A DNA stretch of 64,000 bases. Source: UBA10908 sp964608965. Lineage in GTDB: Bacteria; Bacillota; Clostridia; Peptostreptococcales; Anaerovoracaceae. Of this stretch, positions 51,656 to 60,797 are shown piece by piece. How positions within the stretch are numbered: the stretch's first letter is position 1; every line of letters starts with the position of its first letter. Made by a program: the position numbers and the translations under genes. The DNA is taken from the NCBI GenBank assembly GCA_964608965.1, contig CAZSPZ010000006.1:9231-73230 (forward strand). The letters run 5' to 3'. Below the pieces are notes generated by a model. That model ran no database searches, was not told where the DNA came from, and saw only the letters and a list, made by a program, of their open reading frames with translations.

Positions 51656-51684
51656 ATTATAAATGAAATCTTTATTATTTTAAA
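51656..51684 (-). promoter_or_regulatory. Promoter of hydrogenase regulatory operon
   Basis: Minus strand: TTTAAA (51679-51684), 17-base spacer, perfect TATAAT (51656-51661), about 50 bp before the DRTGG start. The -35 is weak (four of six). Confidence 0.6.
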
Positions 51685-51704
51685 GGTTGACGCAGAGCCT
51701 CGCT

Positions 51705-52412
51705 TTACAACGAAAGGATCAACAGTCTGATTGCCTCGTAAATCATCGGCACGAACATGGCAGGTAAAAAATTAGCGATCTTAAGGTCTGTAAGCTTCAG
51801 CATATTCAAAGCCATACCTATTAAAAACAGGCTTCCGATTGTAGAGCTTAGCGCGACAATCTCTTCGCTCATAATAGGTGCGACAACGCCGGCCAAGAGA
51901 GTGAGTCCGCCTTCGTAAATCAATACGGACAATGCCGCAAATCCAACGCCTATTCCCATGCCCATAGCAAACGTGGCGGCAGAGACCCCGTCGATGAGAC
52001 CCTTCGCATACAAAACGCTGTGCGTGTTGTCCATGCCCGATTGCATGGCGCCGACAACGGTCATCGAGCCGATGCAAAACAGTAGGGAGGCTTGTATAAA
52101 GCCTTTTGCAAAATTGCCGTCACCTTCTTTTGCGAATTTATCCTGAAGAAAGTGGCCCAGGCGGATAAATTTTTCATCCAGATCCACAAGTTCCCCTACA
52201 GCGACGCCCGCAACGATTGATATTAAAATAAAAACAGGGCGAGAGAGATCAGAAGCTCCCGAAACGCCCATAGCTAAAACAAACAGGGCGAAAACCTGGA
52301 ATATACGTCCCCCTATCGCCTGCAGTCTTTCCGTCTTAAATATAAGCCCTGCTGCGGTTCCTGCAACCACAAGCAGAGCGTTTACGATTGTTCCGGTTAA
52401 AATTCCAAACAT
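51705..52412 (-). CDS. DUF554 integral membrane protein
   Basis: 235-residue protein with seven hydrophobic segments; family DUF554/YdfK, proposed to be a membrane transporter but of unknown substrate. Conserved GTIVNALLVVAGTAAGL and FALFVLAMGVSGA. It follows the antiporter operon by 10 bp in the same direction and is likely its last gene. Confidence 0.85.
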   Translation of the reverse strand: MFGILTGTIVNALLVVAGTAAGLIFKTERLQAIGGRIFQVFALFVLAMGVSGASDLSRPVFILISIVAGVAVGELVDLDEKFIRLGHFLQDKFAKEGDGNFAKGFIQASLLFCIGSMTVVGAMQSGMDNTHSVLYAKGLIDGVSAATFAMGMGIGVGFAALSVLIYEGGLTLLAGVVAPIMSEEIVALSSTIGSLFLIGMALNMLKLTDLKIANFLPAMFVPMIYEAIRLLILSL

Positions 52413-52422
52413 AGCGCCCCCA

Positions 52423-54213
52423 TTATAACAGATAAATCAAAACGGTGCAAAGGCCGATTACCGCTGCAAGAAGGCCGAAAGACATGCTTTCGGAAACTTC
52501 CAGAACCGCTTCTCTGGCAGAGCGCCACTTGTCGGAGAGAGGATGATTTTTTATCCAATCCATCGGAGTAAATCTTTCCTCGTGGGGTTCAATTTGCTTG
52601 ATATAGCGATTATGAATTTCAATTGAACCGAGGAAAGTAAACGATTTTTTCAATAACCAAAGGAGGAATCTTAGAAGCGGCCGATAGAACATTCTTTCCA
52701 GATTCCAATTCTCAGGCCAAAGGCTGACATAGGTTTTGTTCTCCTTTGAACTACCTTTTTCAAACATGAGACGCACGACGAAAGCATAAATGCCCCCACC
52801 CAGCAACATGGAAATCAACGGGCCCGAAAGATTGGCAAGCGTGTAATAGTGAAAGCTCGCCTCGACTTCGTAATGACCGAAAAAATCCTGCGCATAATTT
52901 GCTATGGCATCCATTGACAATTGAGGAGTAAGGCCCATAAAGACGAGCAGGCCTGCAGGCAAGACAATCGCAGCAAAACAACGAAGGTTCATATAGTGTC
53001 CGTTCTGTTGTTCGTATTGCTTTTGAACCGTCGGATTCGCGTTTTTTTCTATAAAAATACAGACAAACAACTTACTCATATAGGCTAACGTTATCGCGCC
53101 TGAAAGCAAGAACATCCACTCGACGGCTTGAAAAGCCATCATGTCTTGTCCCAAATGCAAGCCGTGTTCGATATATTCGACGATCGTTTCGTGCAAAAGA
53201 GTTTTGCTGACATATCCGCTCGTAAAAGGCAGCCCGCTGATGCTTAAAGCTCCGGATAAAAATAAAAGTGCCAACAAAGGTTTTTTTCTTCCGTAGCCCT
53301 TTATATCATTCAAATTCATCTTTTTAATTTTTATATATATGACGCCTGCCGCTAAAAACATCACCCATTTAATAAGAGAGTGATTGACCATATATAATAT
53401 AGTTCCTCTGGCGGCCATTGCGCTTACATCGCCCGACAGGCAGATCATTCCTATTCCGACGGTAATAAATCCTATTTGCGATATCGAAGAATATGCAAGC
53501 GTTCTCTTTAAATCCACCGAAAGCAATGCAAAGACCGCTCCTCCAAACATTGTGATCACACCCAACACCAAAAGAGCATTTCCCCACGGGGCATCTTCAT
53601 AAAATATTCTGCACGTGAGTAATATTATCCCAAAGATTCCGGTTTTAGAGAGAATACCCGAAAGGAGAGTCGTGACGGGAGCCGGCGCCATTGTATAAGT
53701 GTCCGGCAACCATATATGCAGCGGAATAATGCCTGCTTTTATGCCAAAGCCTGTAAAAACGAGAGCGCCCGCCACGTAAAGGCCGGTTTGATCTAAAGAG
53801 GAAGCGGACAAGCGATATAAATCCTGGAACCTTAAAGTTCCGAAGATGTCATATAGCATAAAAAGACCCATAAGCATCACCATACCGCCGATTACGGCTA
53901 CGGCCAGATAAATTTGTCCTGCTCGCATGGCTTGCGGAGTTTCCTCGTGAATCACAAGGACATAGGAGGTGAAAGACATGAGTTCAAAGAAAATAAACGT
54001 TGTAATAAAGTTCGCCGATAGAAACACTCCCATCGTTGCAATATATGTAAGGAACATAAAGATGTAATATCGGTACATATGTTTGCTGTTCCGCATGGAT
54101 TCGGAAGAAAACAAAAGTACGCTGATCCACATGCACGAAGCAATGACTGCGAACAGCAATTGAAAACCTGTCAATGAAAATTCAAGACCAAAGCCGCAAA
54201 GGATATCAGGCAT
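52423..54213 (-). CDS. MrpD/NuoL-like antiporter subunit, fourth copy
   Basis: 596-residue proton-conducting membrane subunit. The core has the conserved channel glutamate in FIFFELMSF and lysines in FGIKAGIIPLHIWLPD and LLSGILSKTGIFGI. The N-terminus begins at a position equal to the third helix of other copies, so one or two helices are missing, while the C-terminus has about 110 extra residues with amphipathic and charged segments and a last hydrophobic helix. Start 54213 with AAAGGAG. Last of four consecutive copies; complex I and most Mrp systems have two or three. Confidence 0.88.
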   Translation of the reverse strand: MPDILCGFGLEFSLTGFQLLFAVIASCMWISVLLFSSESMRNSKHMYRYYIFMFLTYIATMGVFLSANFITTFIFFELMSFTSYVLVIHEETPQAMRAGQIYLAVAVIGGMVMLMGLFMLYDIFGTLRFQDLYRLSASSLDQTGLYVAGALVFTGFGIKAGIIPLHIWLPDTYTMAPAPVTTLLSGILSKTGIFGIILLTCRIFYEDAPWGNALLVLGVITMFGGAVFALLSVDLKRTLAYSSISQIGFITVGIGMICLSGDVSAMAARGTILYMVNHSLIKWVMFLAAGVIYIKIKKMNLNDIKGYGRKKPLLALLFLSGALSISGLPFTSGYVSKTLLHETIVEYIEHGLHLGQDMMAFQAVEWMFLLSGAITLAYMSKLFVCIFIEKNANPTVQKQYEQQNGHYMNLRCFAAIVLPAGLLVFMGLTPQLSMDAIANYAQDFFGHYEVEASFHYYTLANLSGPLISMLLGGGIYAFVVRLMFEKGSSKENKTYVSLWPENWNLERMFYRPLLRFLLWLLKKSFTFLGSIEIHNRYIKQIEPHEERFTPMDWIKNHPLSDKWRSAREAVLEVSESMSFGLLAAVIGLCTVLIYLL

Positions 54214-54258
54214 ACGGCAACTCCTTTCTTATGGAATCAACTGGCAACAAAATTAAAA

Positions 54259-55734
54259 TCAAAACGCGCTCAAAGCAACGCTGTTGATGTACGTCATCAT
54301 CAAATCGGAATGAAAACCGAATAAAACCATAACCGCAGCTAAAATAACGAGCGGGACAAGCATATATTTGCCCGGATCTTTTACCCCTTCCAATTCGGCA
54401 GGGTCAAAACCGATGCGAGGGAAATATGCGCGGATGACGATAGTAAAAAGATATACCGCCGTAAACACCGCCGCAAAAAGGATAGCTCCGATGCCCGCAT
54501 AAGCAAAACCGTTGCCGACGCTTACTGCTGCCTGGGCCAAGTACCATTTGCTCATAAACCCACACAGAGGCGGAACTCCGGCTAAAGCTAAAGAAGCCAC
54601 GGTGAACACGGCAAAAGTAACAGGCATTTTTTTGCCGAAGCCCCAAAGATCGGACACATAGTATCGATGGCTCTGACAGGCAACTGCGCCGGCCACAAAA
54701 AACAGCGTGATTTTCATCACTCCGTGAAAAACCATGTGCAGCAGTCCGGCAGCAAGGCCGGCAGGTGTCAGAAGCATCGTGCCCAGCAGCATGTAAGAAA
54801 GATTTGACATGGTAGAATAGGCAAGCCTCTTCTTAAAATGCATTTCTCTCCAGGCCATAACGGAACCATACATTATCGTTACAATGGCACATACCAAAGC
54901 AATTTTCTGCACTTTGGTGCCGATAAGAAATTGTGCGCCAAAACTAAAATACGTTAATCGAACAATGGCAAATACGCCCGACTTTACGACTGCGACAGCG
55001 TGGAGAAGAGCCGTGACCGGGGTCGGGGCGACACCTGCTGTGGGAAGCCAGTCGTGAATGGGAAAAACGGCAGCTTTCGCTCCAAAGCCAAAGAACATCA
55101 GCAGGAACGCCAAATAATATATATTTGTGTTTTTAAAACTGATTTTCGTTGCAATTCCACCCGGCGTAAAATCAAACGATCCGCCGTTGACATAAAAAAT
55201 CATGATTCCGATAAAAGCGGCTGTCGCGCCGGCAATAAGGTAAACTAAATATTTTACACCGGCAACGCCGGCCTCTTTGCTTTGACCGTGCATGATAAGC
55301 GGCAGCGTTATAAAGGTCAATATTTCGCAGAACAAATACATCGTGATAAGGTTGGCTGAAAAAGCGACACCAAGCGTTATGCCGAATGTAATCGTGTAAT
55401 AGGTAAAAAAAGTGTTTTCGCGGTGTTCATGAGACATGTATTCGAAAGCGTAAAGAGTCGCCAAAGGCCAAAGCAATGCTACCATGGCCGAAAACACCGA
55501 GCCAAGGCCGTCCACATAAAAGCTTATGTCGATGGTACTTGTAAGGTTGACAAAGTCAATCACTCCCTCGGGTTTTTTAACCAGCAGGCTCAGCGTGATA
55601 AAACTTGTAACCAAAACAACGGCCATCACATAAATTTCTCTGGCTTTTCGATTTCGAAAATTCAGCAGCGGGATGATGCAACCACCAACAATAGGCAGCA
55701 GAATGGCTGTGATGATCCACCACGTAGAATGCAT
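54259..55734 (-). CDS. MrpD/NuoL-like antiporter subunit, third copy
   Basis: 491-residue full-length subunit with about 14 membrane helices. Conserved motifs: glutamate in LITMYLFCEILTFITL, lysines in FGAKAAVFPIHDWLPTAG and VAVVKSGVFAIV, and SHRY region after the last pore helices. It should conduct H+ and possibly Na+ as part of the Mrp-like complex. Ribosome site GGAAAGGAG. Confidence 0.9.
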   Translation of the reverse strand: MHSTWWIITAILLPIVGGCIIPLLNFRNRKAREIYVMAVVLVTSFITLSLLVKKPEGVIDFVNLTSTIDISFYVDGLGSVFSAMVALLWPLATLYAFEYMSHEHRENTFFTYYTITFGITLGVAFSANLITMYLFCEILTFITLPLIMHGQSKEAGVAGVKYLVYLIAGATAAFIGIMIFYVNGGSFDFTPGGIATKISFKNTNIYYLAFLLMFFGFGAKAAVFPIHDWLPTAGVAPTPVTALLHAVAVVKSGVFAIVRLTYFSFGAQFLIGTKVQKIALVCAIVTIMYGSVMAWREMHFKKRLAYSTMSNLSYMLLGTMLLTPAGLAAGLLHMVFHGVMKITLFFVAGAVACQSHRYYVSDLWGFGKKMPVTFAVFTVASLALAGVPPLCGFMSKWYLAQAAVSVGNGFAYAGIGAILFAAVFTAVYLFTIVIRAYFPRIGFDPAELEGVKDPGKYMLVPLVILAAVMVLFGFHSDLMMTYINSVALSAF

Positions 55735-55750
55735 GTCTCAGTCTCCTTTC

Positions 55751-57070
55751 CTAAAATAATATTTCAGCGATGGAATTCATTTGTTCAATCAAAGGATCGG
55801 CAAAAATTCCAAGCATAATTGACAGAACAGCTAAAATCACGATCGGCATATACATTTGAGCAGATACTTCAATTTTTTTTGTTTTTATAGAACCTGATTT
55901 TGCGTCAGAGAAAAATCCGTTGATTGCAATCGGCAAGAGGTAACCTGCAGTCAAAAGAGCGCTTGCAAGTAAAACGACAGGCGCAAGCCACGAATACGGC
56001 CATAGTCCGGAAGAAAGGGCGCCCTGAGCAAGGTCCCACTTACTTATAAATCCCGGAAAAGGCGGAATACCGATCAAGCCCAGGGACACAACAGTAAAAC
56101 AACTCATGGTGATCGGCAACTGTTTTCCGATTCCATACATCTGATCAACCGTCTCTTTTTTCGTGCTGTAAATAATATTGCCGGCCGACATGAAAAGAGC
56201 ATTCTTGATAACAGAATGGTAAGCCACATGTAAAAGAGCGCCGATAAAAGCAATTTTGTTCATAAAAAATAATCCCAGCAATATATACGAAACTTGGCTG
56301 ACCGTGGAGTATGCTAAACGGGTTTTCAATCTGTTTTCATTGTAAGCCATGACCGAACCCAGCATAATTGTGATAAGCGCTAAAATAATCCAAGCTGACT
56401 GTACCCAGGTTCCAAGAAGAAGGTCGATGCCAAAGATATAATATATCACGCGAACAATACAGAATACTCCGGCCTTCGTAATCACACCCGACAAGACAGC
56501 GCTGGCCGGAGCAGGAGCCACAGGATGTGCCGCAGGCAGCCAAACCTGCAGCGGATAAAGACCTGCCTTTGCGCCAAAACCCACCACAGTAAGAAAAGCG
56601 ACGACCAATAAAAGGTTTTCGTTATCGGCCACATTTGATTCGGGAAGGACGCCTCCTGGAATAAATGCAAGCGTAGTGCCGTAGACGTTGACAAAAAATA
56701 AACCGAGAAGGCCTAACGTCGCCCCGAAGATAGAATAGAACAGGTATTTTCTGGCGGCGCCTACCGCTTCGGGCGTTCCGCTGTGCAATACGAGCGGAAC
56801 GGAGAGCAAAGTCGTCATTTCAAAGAACAAGTACATCGTCATGTAATTCGCAGACAAGGACAATCCGATAAGAGCGGTTAAGGTCAACAAATAAAATGTA
56901 AAAAAGCGTCCGTTGTGCTCCTGGTGATCTTTATATTTCAAAGCGTACACGCCCACAAGAATCCACATGAAGACAACAAGAAATAAAAAGGACATTCCCA
57001 GCTTGTCTGCCGCAAATTCTATAGTCAATTTATCTGTCAGTTGAAACAGTTGTACATGACGTGTGTCCAC
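55751..57070 (-). CDS. MrpD/NuoL-like antiporter subunit, second copy (short N-terminus)
   Basis: 439-residue subunit. Core motifs are present (MYLFFEMTTLLSVPLV, FGAKAGLYPLQVWLPAAHPV, GVITKAGVFCIV), but the protein starts at the segment before helix 3 (AADKLGMSFLFLVVFMWIL), so about 60-70 N-terminal residues of the usual fold are lacking. The start is GTG 57070 after GGAG; upstream frame is closed by the previous gene at 57115. The missing helices do not include catalytic residues. Confidence 0.88.
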   Translation of the reverse strand: MDTRHVQLFQLTDKLTIEFAADKLGMSFLFLVVFMWILVGVYALKYKDHQEHNGRFFTFYLLTLTALIGLSLSANYMTMYLFFEMTTLLSVPLVLHSGTPEAVGAARKYLFYSIFGATLGLLGLFFVNVYGTTLAFIPGGVLPESNVADNENLLLVVAFLTVVGFGAKAGLYPLQVWLPAAHPVAPAPASAVLSGVITKAGVFCIVRVIYYIFGIDLLLGTWVQSAWIILALITIMLGSVMAYNENRLKTRLAYSTVSQVSYILLGLFFMNKIAFIGALLHVAYHSVIKNALFMSAGNIIYSTKKETVDQMYGIGKQLPITMSCFTVVSLGLIGIPPFPGFISKWDLAQGALSSGLWPYSWLAPVVLLASALLTAGYLLPIAINGFFSDAKSGSIKTKKIEVSAQMYMPIVILAVLSIMLGIFADPLIEQMNSIAEILF

Positions 57071-57114
57071 CTTCTTTTTCTCCTTTCGTTGTCCCGGTTT
57101 GTCGACGTAACTCT

Positions 57115-58650
57115 CTATTTAAAAGTGGAAAGCCCTGTGTTGATAATCCATACAAGATCATCAGACTGTAAACCTATCCAAAGGTTAATCCCTATAAAAA
57201 TCAAAACGGCAACGATATATTCCGAATCAAATTTCAAGTGCCGCTTAAAGTGAAGCCTTAGTTCTTCTCTGCTCACCGGTTCGTAGACTTCGCCTTCTTC
57301 GCTTTTTCTTCTAAAGAGAAGAGAAAGGATTCTGATGTAATATATCGCCGTAAGAATCGTGGAAATAATAATCGAAAACATCGAAGCATACATGCGCCAG
57401 TCATAGCATTCTGCGGCGGCGGTCACCAAGGTGAGCTTCGTGATAAAGCCTCCGAAAAACGGTATGCCTACCATGGAAAAAGTACCCACAATAAATGCAG
57501 CGCCGGCAAAAAGATCTCGCCTTCCTGCTCCGACAAGGTCCTTATATTTTTTGCTTCCGCCAGAGACATCCATAAGGCCTCCGGCCGCCACGAACAAAAG
57601 CGGCTTCGTCGTCGCATGAACCGCAACCTGCACTAAAGCTGCCACTATGCCGGCCGTTGTTCCTATGCCAAGCCCGCAAAAAATGTAACCGATTTGACTT
57701 ACGCTTGAAAAAGCCAACATCCTCTTGATGTCCTTTTCAAACATCGCATTGAGCGATCCTATGATCATGGCCATAATGCCAAAAACGAGGAAAAGGTTAA
57801 GAATTGCATGCCCTTTGATCACTTCCACGCCCATGGTGCGATAAAATATTTTTATCAAAAGGAAAATAAAAGATTTTAAAACGAGGCCGGACAAAATGGC
57901 GCTTGATGCCGCAGACGCGCTGCTATGAGCATCCGGGAGCCACGAGTGAAACGGCCAGAGCGCGCTTTTGAGCGCCAATCCGACAGCGAACAAAGCGATA
58001 GAAACCTGCAAGGGCACAAGATAAGAACCCGAAGCAACAAGTTCGCTGATTGATTCCTGTATATTGGGCATAAGGAGATGACCTGTAAAACCGTACACCA
58101 AACATATTCCAAGAAGGAATAATCCGGAACCCAGCAAGCTCATAATCATATAGCGCATCGAAGCAGCCAGCGTGTATTTATCTTCTTTGCTCATCACGAT
58201 TCCGCAAGCTGTTATCGTGTTGATTTCAATAAAAACATAGGCGGTAAACAGGTCGTTTGTATAAGTGAGCGCCAGCATGGAACTCAACAAAAAAAGCACT
58301 GAAATGTAATATAAATTTACTTTGCTCCTGCCGATATCGCTTCTAAGATGGTTGCGGCCGCCCATCAGCGACAGCATTGTTACAAGCGAAAACATGACAG
58401 CCATTGCCGTTTCCAAAATTCCGGCGCGGAGTTCGTTTCCCAAAGGAGCACCATAATGTCCCATGCTGTAGGTATATGGCAAAGCGTTCTCTTTGAAATA
58501 TGCAAGCAAAATCAGAGAAAGGATGACAACTGAAAAAATTGTGAAATTTGCAACCCTTCGAGCGGATTTTGCAGGGAGCAGAAGCGTAATGATGCCGGCA
58601 AACATAAGGAATAAGATGGATGCGGCAGGAATGTTCTGAACTAAACTCAC
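57115..58650 (-). CDS. MrpD/NuoN-like antiporter subunit, first copy
   Basis: 511-residue full-length subunit with the glutamate in FIEINTITACGIVM, lysine regions ALKSALWPFHSWLPDAH and VLKSFIFLLIK, and conserved SSVSQIGYIFCGLG. It starts with GTG, overlapping the mrpC stop by 4 bp. The sequence is nearest to NuoN/MrpD; being adjacent to mrpC it corresponds to the canonical MrpD. Confidence 0.9.
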   Translation of the reverse strand: MSLVQNIPAASILFLMFAGIITLLLPAKSARRVANFTIFSVVILSLILLAYFKENALPYTYSMGHYGAPLGNELRAGILETAMAVMFSLVTMLSLMGGRNHLRSDIGRSKVNLYYISVLFLLSSMLALTYTNDLFTAYVFIEINTITACGIVMSKEDKYTLAASMRYMIMSLLGSGLFLLGICLVYGFTGHLLMPNIQESISELVASGSYLVPLQVSIALFAVGLALKSALWPFHSWLPDAHSSASAASSAILSGLVLKSFIFLLIKIFYRTMGVEVIKGHAILNLFLVFGIMAMIIGSLNAMFEKDIKRMLAFSSVSQIGYIFCGLGIGTTAGIVAALVQVAVHATTKPLLFVAAGGLMDVSGGSKKYKDLVGAGRRDLFAGAAFIVGTFSMVGIPFFGGFITKLTLVTAAAECYDWRMYASMFSIIISTILTAIYYIRILSLLFRRKSEEGEVYEPVSREELRLHFKRHLKFDSEYIVAVLIFIGINLWIGLQSDDLVWIINTGLSTFK

Positions 58651-59033
58651 AGCAATTCCTCCTTATCCTGTCTGCGTAACTTATGAACAATTTCTTCTAT
58701 GTCAAGAGTTCCGAACTCTTCGTATAATCGCAGCGTCAAAGCGAGTAAAACCGCTGTAACAGAAACAGAGACGACAATACCAGTAAGAACCAGACCGCTG
58801 GGCACAGGATTAATGTAGAGACTTGCATCGACTGTCCCGGGAGAGACAATCGGAGCGGAAGACCCTTCTACATATCCTTTTGAAGCCAAAAATAAATAGA
58901 TGGCTGTATCCATAATATTGAGCCCAATGATCTTTTTTACTAAATTGCGGGCAAGAAGTAAATTTGAAAAACCTATGCCAAACAGCATGATGGCAGCAAC
59001 TTCGGGAAGATTCGTAATGAGGTAGTTGTTCAT
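58647..59033 (-). CDS. mrpC: MrpC/NuoK-like subunit
   Basis: 128-residue membrane protein with three helices, the NuoK-type subunit of Mrp antiporters. The conserved glutamate is in the second helix neighbourhood (LVKKIIGLNIMDTAIYLFL and the pattern LVLTGIVVSVSVTAVLLALTL). The gene overlaps mrpB and the first mrpD-like gene by 4 bp each, so translation is coupled. Confidence 0.9.
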   Translation of the reverse strand: MNNYLITNLPEVAAIMLFGIGFSNLLLARNLVKKIIGLNIMDTAIYLFLASKGYVEGSSAPIVSPGTVDASLYINPVPSGLVLTGIVVSVSVTAVLLALTLRLYEEFGTLDIEEIVHKLRRQDKEELL

Positions 59034-59797
59034 TTATTGAACCCCCCTTTACGGAACATCACATAAATCGCATAAATTGTCGTAGAAACAACGATAGCCA
59101 CGCATACATTCAAGGGCATAATCAGACCGGCTGAAAGAATTTTACCTTCTGCCGATATGGGTATATGACTTTCTAAACCGTTGGCACCGGTATAAAATGA
59201 ATAACTTTTTGCTATACAATAAAACCCGAGAGCAGAGCAGGTTAATCGCCTGTAGATTCTTCTGTTCATAAAGCGCTCTGTTTTTTCCAGACCGAATGCA
59301 TTCAGATAAAGCAGCAACCCTGCGCCTATAATCGCTCCACCCGAAAAACCTCCGCCCGGAGACAAATGTCCTGTGACCGTAATATATATCCCAAACATGA
59401 AAATCGCAGGAATCAGGAACAAAAACGTTTTATTGAGAATCGGATTATTTTTCGGCTCATATCGCCGATCGACCGCTTCCACTTCCTCTTCTTCCTTGGT
59501 GGCATCCACGCGAAGAAGAATAAAGACGCAACAGGCAGCGACAAAAAGCACACAGGATTCGCCTAATGTGTCGAAGGCTCTATAATCTAAAATCATAGCG
59601 GCCACAGCATTCAAAGCACCTGTTTCCTTTGCACCGTTTTCCAAATAATGAATAGCCACTTCGTTGTTTGCAGGATGCAGCGGATCGCCGACCTCCGGAA
59701 GTTCGGAAACGGTAAAAAGAAGTATGCCGATCAAAAGCATGGTAAACAATATACATAAAAGCTTATACAGACTATCCATCCGCGTCCCTTTATACAT
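59030..59797 (-). CDS. mrpB: Fused MbhE/MrpB subunit
   Basis: 255-residue membrane protein. The N-terminal part (about 1-105; ALNAVAAMILDYRAFDTLGE) matches the MbhE-like C-terminal piece of MrpA, and the C-terminal part (about 125-255; VTGHLSPGGGFSGGAIIGAG, then LLLYLNAFGL) is MrpB/MbhF. In archaeal Mbh systems these are separate genes, in bacterial MrpA the first is the tail of a 750-residue protein. I place the start at ATG 59797, overlapping the end of the previous gene (ATGTATAA). Confidence 0.85.
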   Translation of the reverse strand: MYKGTRMDSLYKLLCILFTMLLIGILLFTVSELPEVGDPLHPANNEVAIHYLENGAKETGALNAVAAMILDYRAFDTLGESCVLFVAACCVFILLRVDATKEEEEVEAVDRRYEPKNNPILNKTFLFLIPAIFMFGIYITVTGHLSPGGGFSGGAIIGAGLLLYLNAFGLEKTERFMNRRIYRRLTCSALGFYCIAKSYSFYTGANGLESHIPISAEGKILSAGLIMPLNVCVAIVVSTTIYAIYVMFRKGGFNK

Positions 59798-60116
59798 CCG
59801 CCTCTCCTTTCGGCTGCTTTTCCTTCTGGGCTTCCTCTTCAAAATATTCGATGACTTCCCGCTCGTCGTCGGCCAGATCCCTGTCCATTTCCTTTATGCG
59901 CTTCAATGCAATAAAGAACAGCACCGATGTGATTCCCGCACCGACTGCAGCTTCTGTTATGGCTAAATCCGGAGATTCTAAAAGAAGCCAAACGATAGAC
60001 ATGATAAGGCTGTACGACATAAAGATAATCACTGCCGGCAGCAATTTTTTAGAGGCGGAAACAGCCAGAGCAGCTATGACAAGCAGCGCCAGTAAAATGG
60101 CCATCAATTCCTGCAT
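59790..60116 (-). CDS. MbhD-like (DUF4040) hydrogenase/Mrp subunit
   Basis: 108-residue protein with three membrane helices and the DUF4040 stretch DLAITEAAVGAGITSVLFFI, corresponding to another piece of the MrpA C-terminus. The C-terminus is a soluble charged tail rich in Glu/Lys. Start 60116 with GAGGTGGAG. It overlaps mrpG and the mrpB gene. Splitting MrpA into separate genes is an Mbh-like feature. Confidence 0.88.
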   Translation of the reverse strand: MQELMAILLALLVIAALAVSASKKLLPAVIIFMSYSLIMSIVWLLLESPDLAITEAAVGAGITSVLFFIALKRIKEMDRDLADDEREVIEYFEEEAQKEKQPKGEADV

Positions 60117-60439
60117 TCGTTCTCCACCTCGCATTCCTTGCTAAGTTTTTCGTTTGTTTCAGCTTCCAGTTTTGCCACCAAATGCGAGCAAACCGGAGTG
60201 GAGAACCACAGGAAACACAAGACGGCCACCAGCTTAAACGTTACAAAAGAGAATCCGCTGAATATCATTAATCCCATTAAGCACAGGCCGATTCCTATGC
60301 TGTCGCCTATCGATGCGGCATGCATTCTGTTGAGAACATAACTGAATCGAAAATTTCCGTAAATTTCGATGACGAAAATCGCCAGCCCCGCGACAAGGAA
60401 AAATGCGCCGGCGAAGAACCGGATCCATTCGCTATACAT
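60104..60439 (-). CDS. mrpG: MrpG-like antiporter subunit
   Basis: 111-residue three-helix subunit (YSEWIRFFAGAFFLVAGLAI, RMHAASIGDSIGIGLCLMGL). Start 60439 has GAGGAGG just upstream and overlaps the end of mrpF by 8 bp (ATGTATAG). An ATG at 60508 lies inside mrpF and lacks a site. Confidence 0.9.
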   Translation of the reverse strand: MYSEWIRFFAGAFFLVAGLAIFVIEIYGNFRFSYVLNRMHAASIGDSIGIGLCLMGLMIFSGFSFVTFKLVAVLCFLWFSTPVCSHLVAKLEAETNEKLSKECEVENECRN

Positions 60440-60797
60440 TCGATTCCTCCTCGTCTTTATATTCGAGAGATTCCGTAGCGCCCGACATCTTTGCATCTTT
60501 GCGTGCAAGGTACACGCCCCTGTAAATCCGCGATAAAACCACGACAGCCAGAAAACTGATCATGGCATAAAGCAAGCTGATGTCCACAAGATAATCTTCG
60601 TCTAAAAATACCGCAAGAATCGCTATGGCGGTTATGGTCATGGTGCCGCCCATGTTGATGGAGAGAAGCCTGTCAGCGATTCTTGGCCCCTTAATAGCAC
60701 GAAGGATACAAAATACAAATAGAATCGCCAAAAGAAGCAAAGCGCTTAAAAACAATACATCGTATGCTCTTTCCAATCCCGTCTGATTCAATGTCAC
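60432..60797 (-). CDS. mrpF: MrpF-like antiporter subunit
   Basis: 121-residue three-helix protein with FLSALLLLAILFVFCILRAI, the conserved GPRIADRLLSINMGGTMTI and VDISLLYAMISFLAVVVLS. The start is GTG 60797, overlapping the mrpE stop by 4 bp (GTGA). A charged tail of about 25 residues follows the last helix. Confidence 0.92.
   Translation of the reverse strand: MTLNQTGLERAYDVLFLSALLLLAILFVFCILRAIKGPRIADRLLSINMGGTMTITAIAILAVFLDEDYLVDISLLYAMISFLAVVVLSRIYRGVYLARKDAKMSGATESLEYKDEEESNV

Noticed and set aside
51632..51704. Terminator after the DUF554 gene
   Set aside because: Only an imperfect GTTG...CAAC pairing without a T tract was found, so the end of the antiporter transcript is unknown.
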